Assembly (NCBI RefSeq): GCF_025290835.2
Contig: NZ_JAOCQD020000001.1
Coordinates: 1,674,001 to 1,738,000, forward strand
DNA: 64,000 bases
Origin: Aquabacterium sp. OR-4
GTDB lineage: Bacteria; Pseudomonadota; Gammaproteobacteria; Burkholderiales; Burkholderiaceae_C
Direction of reading: 5' to 3'
Part shown: positions 41,501 through 49,802 of the stretch, piece by piece
Layout of the letters: each line of letters starts with the position of its first letter
Numbering within the stretch: the first letter of the stretch is position 1
Made by a program: the position numbers and the translations under genes
Notes under the pieces: generated by a model
Told to the model about the DNA's origin: nothing
The model's input: only the letters and a program-made list of their open reading frames with translations
Database searches by the model: none

Positions 41501-43620
41501 CCCCCGCCGTGTCCTGGCCACGCCGTGCGCTGGCCGCCGCGCTGGCCCTGGTGGCCGTGGGCGGCCTGGTGTTCGTGGCCGGCGAGTTGAGCGGCTGGCG
41601 CGTGCTGGCCGGGCCGGCCGAGCGCTGGCTGAGCGAGCGCGTGGGCCACCGCGTGCAGCTGGGCCGCGACGCTGACGACGAGAGCTTTCGCCTGAGCCTG
41701 TGGCGCGGCATCCGGCTGCAGGCCGGGCATGTGCGGGTTGATTCCTCGGCCTGGCCCGACGCCCGGGCGCTGGCCCAGGCCGATGGCCTGCGCCTGGTGG
41801 CACGCTGGCGCGACCTGCTGGCCTGGCGGCCGGGCGAGCCGCTGGCGCTGCGCCAGGTCAGCGCCGAGCGGCTGGTGCTGCACCTCGAGCGCCGTGCCGA
41901 CGGCCGCGCCAACTGGACCCGCGCCGATGCCGCCACCACCGCGCCGGCCGACCCCGATGCCACCGGCGGCGCACCGGTCAGCGTGGGCATGCTCACCGCC
42001 CGCCAGGGCACGCTGACCTGGCTGGATGTGCCGCAGCGCGCCGATGTGCGCGTGCAGTTCGCCTTGAACGAATCATCCGCCGGCAGCGCCGCGCCGGGCG
42101 CCACGCCGTCCGCGCAAGGCCTGCAGGCCAGCGCCGAAGGGCACTACCGTGGCCTGCCGCTGCGCGCCCGGCTGCAGACCGGCACGCTGCGCCCCTGGCT
42201 CGACGACCCCGACGCGGTGGCCGACCTGGCCCTGCAGCTGCAGGCCGAGATCGGCCGCACCCGCGGCAGCTTTGCCGGTGCGCTGCGCGACCCGCTGCAT
42301 GGCCGCGCGCTGCTGGGCCGCTTCACGCTCGACGGCCCCTCGCTGGCCGCCGTGGGCCAGCCCATCGGCGTGACCCTGCCCACCACCGCCGCCTTCCGCA
42401 TGAACGGCCTGCTGGCCCTGCAGGGCCCGGTGTGGAATGTGGTGGTCTCGCGCGCCAGCATCGGCCAGAGCCTGCTGGACGGCGAGTTCCGCTACGACAG
42501 CCGGCGCCTGCCGCGGCCCACGCTGGCCGGCCGCCTGCATGCCAAGGCCCTGTGGCTGGCCGATCTGGGCCCGGCCATCGGCACCGGCACCGGCACCGGC
42601 CCCGTGGCCACCCCGGTGCGGGCGCCCGGCCGCGTGCTGCCCGACCGCCGCTTCGACCTGCCCTCGCTGCGCGCGATGGACGCCAATGTGCTGCTGCGCC
42701 TGGACCGGCTCGACTTCGGCACCCCCGCGCTGCAGCCCGTGGCCCCGCTCAACGCCCACCTCACGCTGCAGGACGGCGTGCTGCGCCTGGCCGAGCTGGA
42801 GGCGCGGCTGGCTCAGGGCCGGCTGTCGGGCAGCCTGCAGCTCGACGGCCGGCAGGACCGCGCGCTGTGGCAGGCCGATCTGCAGGGCCGCGGCCTGCGC
42901 CTGGCGCAGTGGCTGCGCGCGGTGCAGCGGCCCGGCCAGCCGCCCTATGCCGACGGCCTGATCAGTGCCCAGCTGCAGCTGCGCGGCAGCGGCCGATCCA
43001 CCGCCGAGCTGCTGGCCAGCGCCGATGGCCGGCTGGGCCTGCGCTGGACCGAGGGCCAGGTCTCGCACCTGCTGATCGAGGCCGCCGGTCTCGACATCGC
43101 CCAGGGCCTGGGCCTGCTGATCAAGGGCGACGACAGCCTGCCGGTGAGCTGCGGGATCGCCGACCTGGCGGTGCGCCAGGGCCGCGTCACGCCACAGGCC
43201 CTGGTGATCGACACGCGCGACTCGCGGCTGTGGCTGGACGGTGCCCTGTCGCTGGCCGACGAGCGCCTGGCCCTGCGCGCCCAGGTGCAGCCCAAGGACT
43301 GGACACCGCTGGCCCTGCGCGCGCCGCTGCACATCGACGGCACGCTGGGCGCACCACGGCTGAGCCTGGACAAGCGCGCGCTGGCCGCCCGCGCCCTGCC
43401 GGCCGCGCTGCTGGCCATGGTGCACCCGCTGGCGGCGCTGATCCCGCTGTTTGACGCCGGCGAACCGGGGCCGGCCCAAAGCTGCGCGGCGCTGCTGGCC
43501 GAGATGCGCGGCCGCGGTGCCGGGCCCGCCGCCCGGCCAGGCGGCGCCGATGGCCCCGCCGCGCCGACACGCGGCGGCCCGACCGGCGGCCCGACCGGCG
43601 GCCCGACCGGCGGCCCGTGA
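41497..43620 (+). CDS. AsmA-family envelope protein
   Basis: A TTG at 41497 overlaps the previous stop, 707 residues; a GTG at 41509 is also possible. After one N-terminal transmembrane helix, the long beta-rich periplasmic region has AsmA features: VRVDSSAWPDARALAQADGL, and near the C-terminus LRLAELEARLAQGRLSGSL and GLLIKGDDSLPVSCGIADL. AsmA-like proteins are thought to carry phospholipids to the outer membrane. The end is a four-unit Pro-Thr-Gly-Gly repeat (12-bp repeats). Confidence 0.85.
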   Translation: MTPAVSWPRRALAAALALVAVGGLVFVAGELSGWRVLAGPAERWLSERVGHRVQLGRDADDESFRLSLWRGIRLQAGHVRVDSSAWPDARALAQADGLRLVARWRDLLAWRPGEPLALRQVSAERLVLHLERRADGRANWTRADAATTAPADPDATGGAPVSVGMLTARQGTLTWLDVPQRADVRVQFALNESSAGSAAPGATPSAQGLQASAEGHYRGLPLRARLQTGTLRPWLDDPDAVADLALQLQAEIGRTRGSFAGALRDPLHGRALLGRFTLDGPSLAAVGQPIGVTLPTTAAFRMNGLLALQGPVWNVVVSRASIGQSLLDGEFRYDSRRLPRPTLAGRLHAKALWLADLGPAIGTGTGTGPVATPVRAPGRVLPDRRFDLPSLRAMDANVLLRLDRLDFGTPALQPVAPLNAHLTLQDGVLRLAELEARLAQGRLSGSLQLDGRQDRALWQADLQGRGLRLAQWLRAVQRPGQPPYADGLISAQLQLRGSGRSTAELLASADGRLGLRWTEGQVSHLLIEAAGLDIAQGLGLLIKGDDSLPVSCGIADLAVRQGRVTPQALVIDTRDSRLWLDGALSLADERLALRAQVQPKDWTPLALRAPLHIDGTLGAPRLSLDKRALAARALPAALLAMVHPLAALIPLFDAGEPGPAQSCAALLAEMRGRGAGPAARPGGADGPAAPTRGGPTGGPTGGPTGGP

Positions 43621-43692
43621 CGATAATCGGCCGATGAACCGCGCCCGCCGCCCCGCCCCGCAGCCCGGCCGCCGCACCGGCGCCGCTGCCGC

Positions 43693-45105
43693 ATGCTGAA
43701 CGGCGCGCCACCCGCCGAGGTGGACAACAGCGCCGGCCCGCCGCCGGGCCGCTGGGCCCAGGCGATTGAGCGGCTGCGGCGCAGCCCGGTGGCGTTTCCG
43801 CTGGCGGTGCTGGTGGCCGGGGCCATGCTGGCCATCAGCGAGCTGGGTTACCGCCAGTCGAGCGGCCAGCTCGACAGCCTGGTGCGCATGGGCCGCGACC
43901 GGCTCGAGCTGACAAAGATCAGCCGCAGCATCACCGACGCCGAGACCAACCAGCGCGGCTACCTGCTGACCGGCCGCGCCGACCATCTGGGCCCCTACCG
44001 CCAGGCGCGCGACGAGCTCGAGCAGCGCCAGCAGACGCTGGAGGCCAACTACCTCCGGCGTGGCCGCCAGGCCAGCCTGGCCGAACTGCGCAAGCTGCGC
44101 ACGCTGATCGACGACAAGTTCGTCGAGATGCAGCTGGTGATCGACCTGCACGACCAGGGCCGCCACGAGGCCGCGCTGTCGATGCTGCAGTTCGACCGCG
44201 GCGGCGAGCTGATGCGCGGCATCCGCAGCCAGATCGACACCCTGCTCGAGAGCGAGAACCAGGCCATCGGCGCGGGCATCGCCTCGGTGTTCGACACGCT
44301 GATGCTCAACCGCATCGGCGTGGCCTCGATGTCGGCGATCAGCCTGCTGGTGCTGGGCATGTACCTGCGCCAGCGCCGCACCAACGACCTGCAGCAAGAC
44401 GAGCAGCAGCGCCTGATCCAGGCCGAGCGCGACCGGCTCGAGGCCCAGGTGCAGCTGCGCACGCAGGAGCTCACCGAGCTGACCCGCCACCTCGAAACCG
44501 CCCGCGAGGACGAGCGCGCCCGCCTGGCGCGCGAGCTGCACGACGAGCTGGGCGCCCTGCTCACCGCGGCCAAGCTCGACGTGGCGCGCATGCGCCCCAA
44601 GATGCAGCAGGACCTGCCCGACCAGATGCCGCGCCTGGCCCATCTGGTGGAAACGCTCAACAGCGGCATCGCGCTCAAGCGCCGCATCATCGAAGACCTG
44701 CGCCCGTCCACCCTCAGCAACCTGGGGCTGAAGGCGGCGCTCGAGATCCTGTGCAACGAGTTTGCCGACCGCAGCGGCCTGCCGGTGGCCGTGGCCATCG
44801 AGGCGCTGCCGCTGTCGCCATCGGCCGAGCTCACCGCCTTCCGGCTGGTGCAGGAGTCGTTCACCAACATCGGCAAGTACGCCAATGCACGCCAGGTGAG
44901 CGTGTCGCTCGACATCGAGGACAGCTGGGCCCACCTGGTGGTGCGCGACGACGGCGATGGCTTCGACACCCGGCGCATGGGCCTCAAGAAGCACGGCCTG
45001 GTGGGCATGCGCTACCGGGTCGAGGCCGAGCAGGGCCGCCTGGTCGTCGATTCGGCGCCAGGCCGCGGCACGGCCGTGCAGGCCTGGCTGCCGATGACGC
45101 TGTGA
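43693..45105 (+). CDS. CHASE3 histidine kinase, NarX/HisKA_3 type
   Basis: The 470-residue protein has two transmembrane helices (about 35-55 and 210-230) enclosing a CHASE3 sensor domain (ISRSITDAETNQRGYLLTGR). A coiled coil precedes the HisKA_3 phosphoacceptor in ERARLARELHDELGALLTAAK. The HATPase ends with VVRDDGDGFD and HGLVGMRYRVEAEQGRL. This class pairs with NarL-type response regulators, none of which is adjacent. Confidence 0.92.
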   Translation: MLNGAPPAEVDNSAGPPPGRWAQAIERLRRSPVAFPLAVLVAGAMLAISELGYRQSSGQLDSLVRMGRDRLELTKISRSITDAETNQRGYLLTGRADHLGPYRQARDELEQRQQTLEANYLRRGRQASLAELRKLRTLIDDKFVEMQLVIDLHDQGRHEAALSMLQFDRGGELMRGIRSQIDTLLESENQAIGAGIASVFDTLMLNRIGVASMSAISLLVLGMYLRQRRTNDLQQDEQQRLIQAERDRLEAQVQLRTQELTELTRHLETAREDERARLARELHDELGALLTAAKLDVARMRPKMQQDLPDQMPRLAHLVETLNSGIALKRRIIEDLRPSTLSNLGLKAALEILCNEFADRSGLPVAVAIEALPLSPSAELTAFRLVQESFTNIGKYANARQVSVSLDIEDSWAHLVVRDDGDGFDTRRMGLKKHGLVGMRYRVEAEQGRLVVDSAPGRGTAVQAWLPMTL

Positions 45106-45157
45106 GCCCGCGGGCGGCGCTGTAGTCCGCCACCTACGCGGCGCGGCCCCTCAGGCC

Positions 45158-45221
45158 GACAAGCACACCCGCCGCCGGCCGGCCGATGCCGCGCCCCCGG
45201 ATGCCTAGAGTTCATTCATCG
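45158..45221 (+). promoter_or_regulatory. Upstream element of the DUF1328 gene
   Basis: GGCCGATGCC (45,181-45,190), CCTAGAGTT (45,204-45,212) and ATTCATCG match the element before the BON gene. The position of the first block holds only a weak match (GACAAGCAC). It lies in a 182-bp gap that otherwise holds no gene. Confidence 0.45.
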
Positions 45222-45287
45222 CGGCGGCAGTCGTCGCGACTTCCACCCAGGGCCCCCCCGCGGGGCCCGTGAACTCAGGAGATCGCC

Positions 45288-45452
45288 ATGCTTCACTACG
45301 CCGTCGTGTTCTTCGTCATCGCGCTGATCGCCGCCCTGTTCGGCTTTGGCGGCATCGCCGCCGGTGCCGCCGGCATCGCCAAGATCCTGTTCTTCGTGTT
45401 CGTGATCATGGCCGTCATCACCTTCCTGATGAGCCTGGCCAAAAAAGCCTGA
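45288..45452 (+). CDS. DUF1328 small membrane protein
   Basis: The 54-residue protein has the [17 protein letters not shown] family block between two hydrophobic helices. It is a paralogue of the gene at 37,615 and starts after a good CAGGAGATC ribosome site. Confidence 0.88.
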   Translation: MLHYAVVFFVIALIAALFGFGGIAAGAAGIAKILFFVFVIMAVITFLMSLAKKA

Positions 45453-45581
45453 GGCCGGCCTGCCTGCCAGGCCGCCCCCCGCCCCCCCCCCCAGCGCTGT
45501 TGACCGCGAGCCAGAACCCGCTCACCAGCCCTGCCCGACCGTCTTGTTGACACCTTTGCCCAACCCATCGAGGACCGCACC

Positions 45582-45974
45582 ATGAACGACACCCAGACCA
45601 CCCTGCCGAACACCTTCGACACCATCGCCCAGCAGGCCACCAGCAAGGCCGATGCCGCCATCGACAGGGCCCGCAAGGCAGCCGACGGCGCGCTCGACAC
45701 GCTGCAGGACAAGGCCAGCCACCTGGCCGCCGTGGCCCCGGGCACGCTCAGCCGCGTGGCGGCCCAGGTGGACGAGCTGACCCGCCGCGGCATCGACCGC
45801 GCCAAGGAAGCCTCGGACACCGCGCGTGAACGGGCCGCGCTGGCCGGTGACCGCACCGTCTCGTACATCAAGGACGAGCCGGTCAAGGCGGTGCTGATCG
45901 CCGCCGCCGCCGGTGCCGGCATTGCCGCACTGATCGGCCTGATCGCCCGCAGCAAGGGCACGGCGCGTCATTGA
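45582..45974 (+). CDS. DUF883/ElaB-YqjD-like membrane-tethered protein
   Basis: The 130-residue protein is mostly a long Ala-rich amphipathic helix (SKADAAIDRARKAADGAL) ending in DEPVKAVLIAAAAGAGIAALIGLI, the C-terminal glycine-zipper membrane anchor of the ElaB/YqjD family, whose members associate with ribosomes in stationary phase. It heads a small operon with the next three genes. Confidence 0.8.
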   Translation: MNDTQTTLPNTFDTIAQQATSKADAAIDRARKAADGALDTLQDKASHLAAVAPGTLSRVAAQVDELTRRGIDRAKEASDTARERAALAGDRTVSYIKDEPVKAVLIAAAAGAGIAALIGLIARSKGTARH

Positions 45975-46091
45975 GCCGCTGACGGCCACTGAACGCCACT
46001 CACCGCCGCGGCCAGCCGCTGAGCCACCGGCCTATCGCCAGGCCCGGGCCAGGCCCAGGCCCGGCCCGCCCCGGCCCACGCCGCCCTCCTG

Positions 46092-46493
46092 ATGCGCCAG
46101 AGCCCCGCCATGTTCCATCCACTGATCCGTCTGCTTGCCAGCAAGCCCCATCTGGTGGCCCAGCATCTGGGCGGTTATGTGGAGCTGGCCTCGGCCCAGG
46201 CGCAGGAGGCGGCGCGCTCGCTGCAGGGCCGGCTGGTGTGGTCGGCCGGGGCGGTGGCCGGGCTCAGCGCCGGCACGCTGCTGGGCGGTGTGGCGGCCCT
46301 GCTGGCGGCAGCGCTGCCGGTGTCGGCCATGCCGGCACCGTGGCTGCTGCTGGTCGGCCCGGCACTGCCGCTGGCGGCCGGTGCCGGCTGCGCCTGGATG
46401 GCCCGCCGCCGGCCCGTGGCCTGGACGCTCGCGCCGATGCGCGAGCAACTGGCGGCCGATGCCGCGCTGTTTGCCGAGGCCGACCCGTCATGA
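46092..46493 (+). CDS. YqjE-like membrane protein
   Basis: From ATG 46092 the product has 133 residues; ATG 46110 is an alternative and neither has a strong ribosome site. Two hydrophobic helices (AGAVAGLSAGTLLGGVAALLAAALPV and PAPWLLLVGPALPLAAGAG) separate an N-terminal amphipathic helix and a short C-tail. Position after a YqjD-like gene matches the yqjD-yqjE-yqjK order of enterobacteria. Confidence 0.65.
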   Translation: MRQSPAMFHPLIRLLASKPHLVAQHLGGYVELASAQAQEAARSLQGRLVWSAGAVAGLSAGTLLGGVAALLAAALPVSAMPAPWLLLVGPALPLAAGAGCAWMARRRPVAWTLAPMREQLAADAALFAEADPS

Positions 46494-47164
46494 ACCCGAC
46501 TGCACTGCCGCTGCCGCCCGCGCCGCTGACGCCCGCATCCGCACCCATCCCCACCGCCGCTGCCGCGCGGCCCGCGCTCACGGCTGCGCCGGCTGAGCCG
46601 GCGGCAGCAGCGTCGCGCATCGAGCAGGCGCTGCTGTCGCTGCACAACTCGCGGCTGGCCTTGCGCGCCGAGCTGATCGAGCCGCCTTCCGCCACCGGCC
46701 CGGCGCGCCGCCACAAGGGCAACGCGCGCCTGTGGTGGCGGCGCCTGCGGGCCTGGCCGGCCGGCCGGCTGGCCGCCGAGGCGCTGCGCCACTGGTGGCA
46801 GCGCCACCCCTGGCAACCGCTGGGCGACACGCTGCTCACCCAAGGCCGCGAGCAGCTGTGGCCACTGCTGCGCCGCCACCCCTGGGCCAGCGTGGGCGCA
46901 GCCGCAGCCGTGGGCGCGGCCGTGGTCACGCTGCGGCCCTGGCGCTGGCCCTGGGTCGACCGGCAGGTGCGCCAGGCCCCCGGCCGCTGCTCGGGCTGGC
47001 TGCTGCGCCAGCTGGGCTCGCTGCCGGTGCAGGCCGCACTGGCCAGCCTGCTGGCCACGGCCGCGGCACGCCAGGCGCCGGCCACGGCCACCGGGCCTGC
47101 CCCCATGGCCGCTCCCATGGCCACCCCCGGCCCTGAACCCGGAGCCCCCCATGCCGCACACTGA
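46490..47164 (+). CDS. YqjK-position hypothetical protein
   Basis: The product has 224 residues from ATG 46490 (4-nt overlap). Pro/Ala-rich N-terminus, then a helical RIEQALLSLHNSRLALRAEL block, a Trp/Arg-rich stretch (RLWWRRLRAW), and one membrane helix (SVGAAAAVGAAVVTL). It is in the place of yqjK in the yqjD-E-K arrangement, but homology is unclear. Confidence 0.5.
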   Translation: MNPTALPLPPAPLTPASAPIPTAAAARPALTAAPAEPAAAASRIEQALLSLHNSRLALRAELIEPPSATGPARRHKGNARLWWRRLRAWPAGRLAAEALRHWWQRHPWQPLGDTLLTQGREQLWPLLRRHPWASVGAAAAVGAAVVTLRPWRWPWVDRQVRQAPGRCSGWLLRQLGSLPVQAALASLLATAAARQAPATATGPAPMAAPMATPGPEPGAPHAAH

Positions 47165-47456
47165 GCCGCCACGCCGTCTGGACGGCGCCGAACGCTGGTT
47201 CTACGGCGGCGAGCCGCCGCCCGATCTGCTGGCCGACCTGATGGCCGACCTGCTGACGGATCAGCAGGTGGATCGGCAGGTAGACCGCCTGGCCGAACAG
47301 CCCGCTGAAACCCCGGCCGAGCGTCCGCACCCGGGCGACCCGCCCGCACCACCCGCAGCACCACCACCCGCAGCACCTTTGCCCGAGCGCGTGCGCGAGC
47401 CCGATTCACAGCGGGCGCCGCCGGTGCGCGAACCCGGCCCGGCTCGCCAGCAGTAA
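47151..47456 (+). CDS. Pro-rich hypothetical protein
   Basis: The 101-residue protein overlaps the previous gene by 14 nt. A short N-terminal region (GAERWFYGGEPPPDLLADLM) is followed by Pro/Ala/Glu-rich disordered sequence. It may be real because of coupling, but composition gives little support. Confidence 0.4.
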   Translation: MPHTEPPRRLDGAERWFYGGEPPPDLLADLMADLLTDQQVDRQVDRLAEQPAETPAERPHPGDPPAPPAAPPPAAPLPERVREPDSQRAPPVREPGPARQQ

Positions 47457-47567
47457 ATGTTCCGCATCGAGCGGGCGCAGGGTGCTTCAAGCCACGCGGC
47501 CCTGCACCCGCAGGGCGCGTCGCGCTGCGCCGCCCTGGGCCCGCGCAGCAGGCTCATTCACCGCTTG

Positions 47568-48005
47568 TCAGTCAAGGTCTGAAGCCGCCAGCATGGCCAT
47601 GAACAACTGGATGCGCTCCACCGCGCCCTGGCCCGGGCGCTGCAGCGCCGTGCCACCGCCGTCTTCGGCCAGGTAGCCCAGGCGGCAACGCCCCGGCTGC
47701 AGCGCCCGCAGCGGCGGGCCGACCACCCGCATCGGCACGGCCACCGGCGGCGACGTGTCGGCGCGCGCCAGCCAGGCCAGGTCGCTCAGATCAGGCGCCA
47801 GGTTACGCAGCATCTGGTGCAGGCCGTGCACGCTGTCGGCCTCGCCTTCCAGCAGCGCCAGCGTGCTGCTGCCGTTGAACAGCAGCGCCGCAGCCAGCGT
47901 GGGCTGGCGGCGCAGCGCGGCGCGGCAGGCCTCGCGCAGGGCCTGGAAACGGCCGATGGCCGAGGCCTCGTCCTGCGGAACGCAGATCAGACATTGAACA
48001 AACAT
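47568..48005 (-). CDS. BLUF-fold-like protein, divergent from the FNR-type gene
   Basis: I use ATG 48005 (MFVQCLICVPQDEASA), 145 residues; the ATG at 48050 adds an Arg-rich shadow. The order LAAALLFNGSSTLALLEGEADSVHGLHQML resembles the BLUF core (novel-fold strand, then LxxLEG), as in flavin blue-light sensors. The conserved N-terminal Tyr and Gln that contact flavin are not evident, so photochemistry is doubtful. It shares a 69-bp promoter region with the divergent regulator at 48,075. Confidence 0.45.
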   Translation of the reverse strand: MFVQCLICVPQDEASAIGRFQALREACRAALRRQPTLAAALLFNGSSTLALLEGEADSVHGLHQMLRNLAPDLSDLAWLARADTSPPVAVPMRVVGPPLRALQPGRCRLGYLAEDGGGTALQRPGQGAVERIQLFMAMLAASDLD

Positions 48006-48074
48006 GGCCCAGGCGCCGGGATGACGGCGCGTACACGACAGCGGCCGCACTCTAGAACCGGAGTTTTCACCGCC

Positions 48075-48881
48075 ATGTCAAATGACACAGCCCACGCCGC
48101 TGCCCCGCACCAGCGCCCCGCCACGCGGGTGCCGGCGCCCATCAGCGATCCGCCCTGCGCCAGCTGTCCGCTGCGTGCGCTGCCCTGCTTTCAGCCGGTG
48201 CGCGCCGAGGAGCTGCAGACCATCGACCAGCTCAAGCAGGCCGAACTGCCCTTTGCCGCCGGCAGCACCCTGATCGCCGAAGGCGGCGACGACTCGCCGC
48301 TCTACACCCTGCTGCAGGGCTGGGCCTTTCGCGCCAAGGGCCTGGCCGACGGCCGCCGGCAGATCCTGGGTGTGCTGCTGCCCGGCGACTTCATCGGCCT
48401 GCAGCAGCGCATGACCGAGCGCAGCCAGCATGCCGTGCTGGCGCTGACCGATGTGCGCGTGTGCACCTTCCAGCGCGATGCCATCCGCCGCATCCACGAG
48501 CGCCTGCCCTCGCTGGCGATGGACCTGACCTGGATCGCCGCGCGCGGCGAAAGCCTGGTGGACGACCACCTGCTTAGCGTGGGCCGGCGCACCGCGCGCG
48601 AGCGCATCGCGGCCACGCTGCTGGTGCTGTGGCTGCGCACCGCGCGCCTGGGCATGCACCTGCCCGGCGGCGGCCTGCCATTGCCGCTGAAGCAGCGCCA
48701 CCTGGCCGACCTGCTGGGCCTGTCGCTGGTGCACACCAACCGCAACCTGCGCAGCCTGGTGGCCGCCGGCCTGCTGCGCTTTGCCGGTGATGGCCTGATG
48801 CACATCGAAGACCCCGCGGCCCTGGCCCAGGCCGGCCAGCTGCGCTGGCCGATCGCCGTGCCCGATGTGCCGCTCATCTGA
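48075..48881 (+). CDS. FNR-type Crp family regulator with CX2CX5C
   Basis: The 268-residue protein has Cys28, Cys31 and Cys37 (CASCPLRALPC), then Cys130 in VRVCTFQ. The spacing CX2CX5C plus a fourth Cys 102 residues after the first equals that of E. coli FNR, so a [4Fe-4S] oxygen-sensing cluster is expected. The cNMP-like beta barrel and a C-terminal winged helix (RHLADLLGLSLVHTNRNLRSL) follow. The recognition helix has His-Thr-Asn-Arg instead of FNR's Glu-xx-Ser-Arg, so its DNA site likely differs. Confidence 0.85.
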   Translation: MSNDTAHAAAPHQRPATRVPAPISDPPCASCPLRALPCFQPVRAEELQTIDQLKQAELPFAAGSTLIAEGGDDSPLYTLLQGWAFRAKGLADGRRQILGVLLPGDFIGLQQRMTERSQHAVLALTDVRVCTFQRDAIRRIHERLPSLAMDLTWIAARGESLVDDHLLSVGRRTARERIAATLLVLWLRTARLGMHLPGGGLPLPLKQRHLADLLGLSLVHTNRNLRSLVAAGLLRFAGDGLMHIEDPAALAQAGQLRWPIAVPDVPLI

Positions 48882-48999
48882 CGCGGCAGGCGAGCCACCT
48901 GTCGGCCTGGGCCTACAGCAGGACAGGCGCCATGCCGGCACCGGCCGCCCGACCCGGCACGCACAGTCAGCCCATCAACACCGAAGGGCTGCAACCACC

Positions 49000-49179
49000 A
49001 TGCTGACCACGATCGACTGGCTCTTGCCGCTGCTGGCCCTGGCGCTGGGTGGCGGCCTGATCCATCGCTACTGGCGCCTGGTGGCGCAGCAAGGCGCCGA
49101 CGACGCCCTGCCCGACCCGGTGTTGATGGCCCTGCTGCAGGCCAGCACGCACCCGCACGGCCCGGCCCCCCGGGGCTGA
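49000..49179 (+). CDS. 59-residue membrane protein
   Basis: An N-terminal transmembrane helix (WLLPLLALALGGGLIH) is followed by a short hydrophilic tail ending Pro/Gly-rich. It follows the FNR-type gene by 118 bp. Function is unknown. Confidence 0.5.
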   Translation: MLTTIDWLLPLLALALGGGLIHRYWRLVAQQGADDALPDPVLMALLQASTHPHGPAPRG

Positions 49180-49241
49180 GCCGGCGGGCGCAGGCCCGGC
49201 CATCCCACCATCACCACACACCACCCCCCTGAGGACTTGCC

Positions 49242-49802
49242 ATGAACAACACCCGACGCTTCTCCCGCCTTGCCGCCACCGCCGCCGCCAGCCTGCTGCT
49301 GCTGGCCGGCCAGGCCCACGCCGCCAATTTGTCGAAGGAGGTCTACAAGGGCGCCAAGGCCGATCTGGAAACCATGTACCAGGCCCAGAAGAAGGCCTGT
49401 GACGCACACAGCGGCAATGCCAAGGACGTGTGCGTGGAAACCGCCAAGGGCCAGGAGAAGGTGGCGCTGGCGCAGCTGGAATACAACTACTCTGGCAGCG
49501 CCCGCGACGAGGCCAAGCTCTACCAGGCCCGCGCCGACGCGGTGTACGAGATCGCCAAGGAGAAGTGCGACGACGCCACCGGCAACGACAAGGACGTGTG
49601 CAACAAGACCGCCAAGGGCGAGCACGACAAGGCCAAGGCCGACCTGAAGCTGGCCAAGAAGGTGAGCGCCGCCACCGAAGACGCGCTCGAAGCCCATGTC
49701 AAGGCCGACTACAAGGTGGCGCGCGAGAAGTGCGACGCCCTGAGCGGCGACGCCAAGGACGTGTGCACGGCCAGCGCCAAGGCGCGCTTCAACCTGCGTT
49801 GA
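49242..49802 (+). CDS. Exported protein with three Cys-pair repeats
   Basis: The 186-residue protein has a clear Sec signal peptide (hydrophobic core AATAAASLLLLAG, cleavage after AHA). The mature part is helical with three repeats of about 50 residues, each with a (K)xCD...G..KDVC motif, giving six Cys as three likely disulfides in the periplasm. It is Ala/Lys-rich and coiled-coil-like. Similar exported proteins occur in Burkholderiales without assigned function. It converges with the RND gene (14-nt overlap). Confidence 0.7.
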   Translation: MNNTRRFSRLAATAAASLLLLAGQAHAANLSKEVYKGAKADLETMYQAQKKACDAHSGNAKDVCVETAKGQEKVALAQLEYNYSGSARDEAKLYQARADAVYEIAKEKCDDATGNDKDVCNKTAKGEHDKAKADLKLAKKVSAATEDALEAHVKADYKVAREKCDALSGDAKDVCTASAKARFNLR

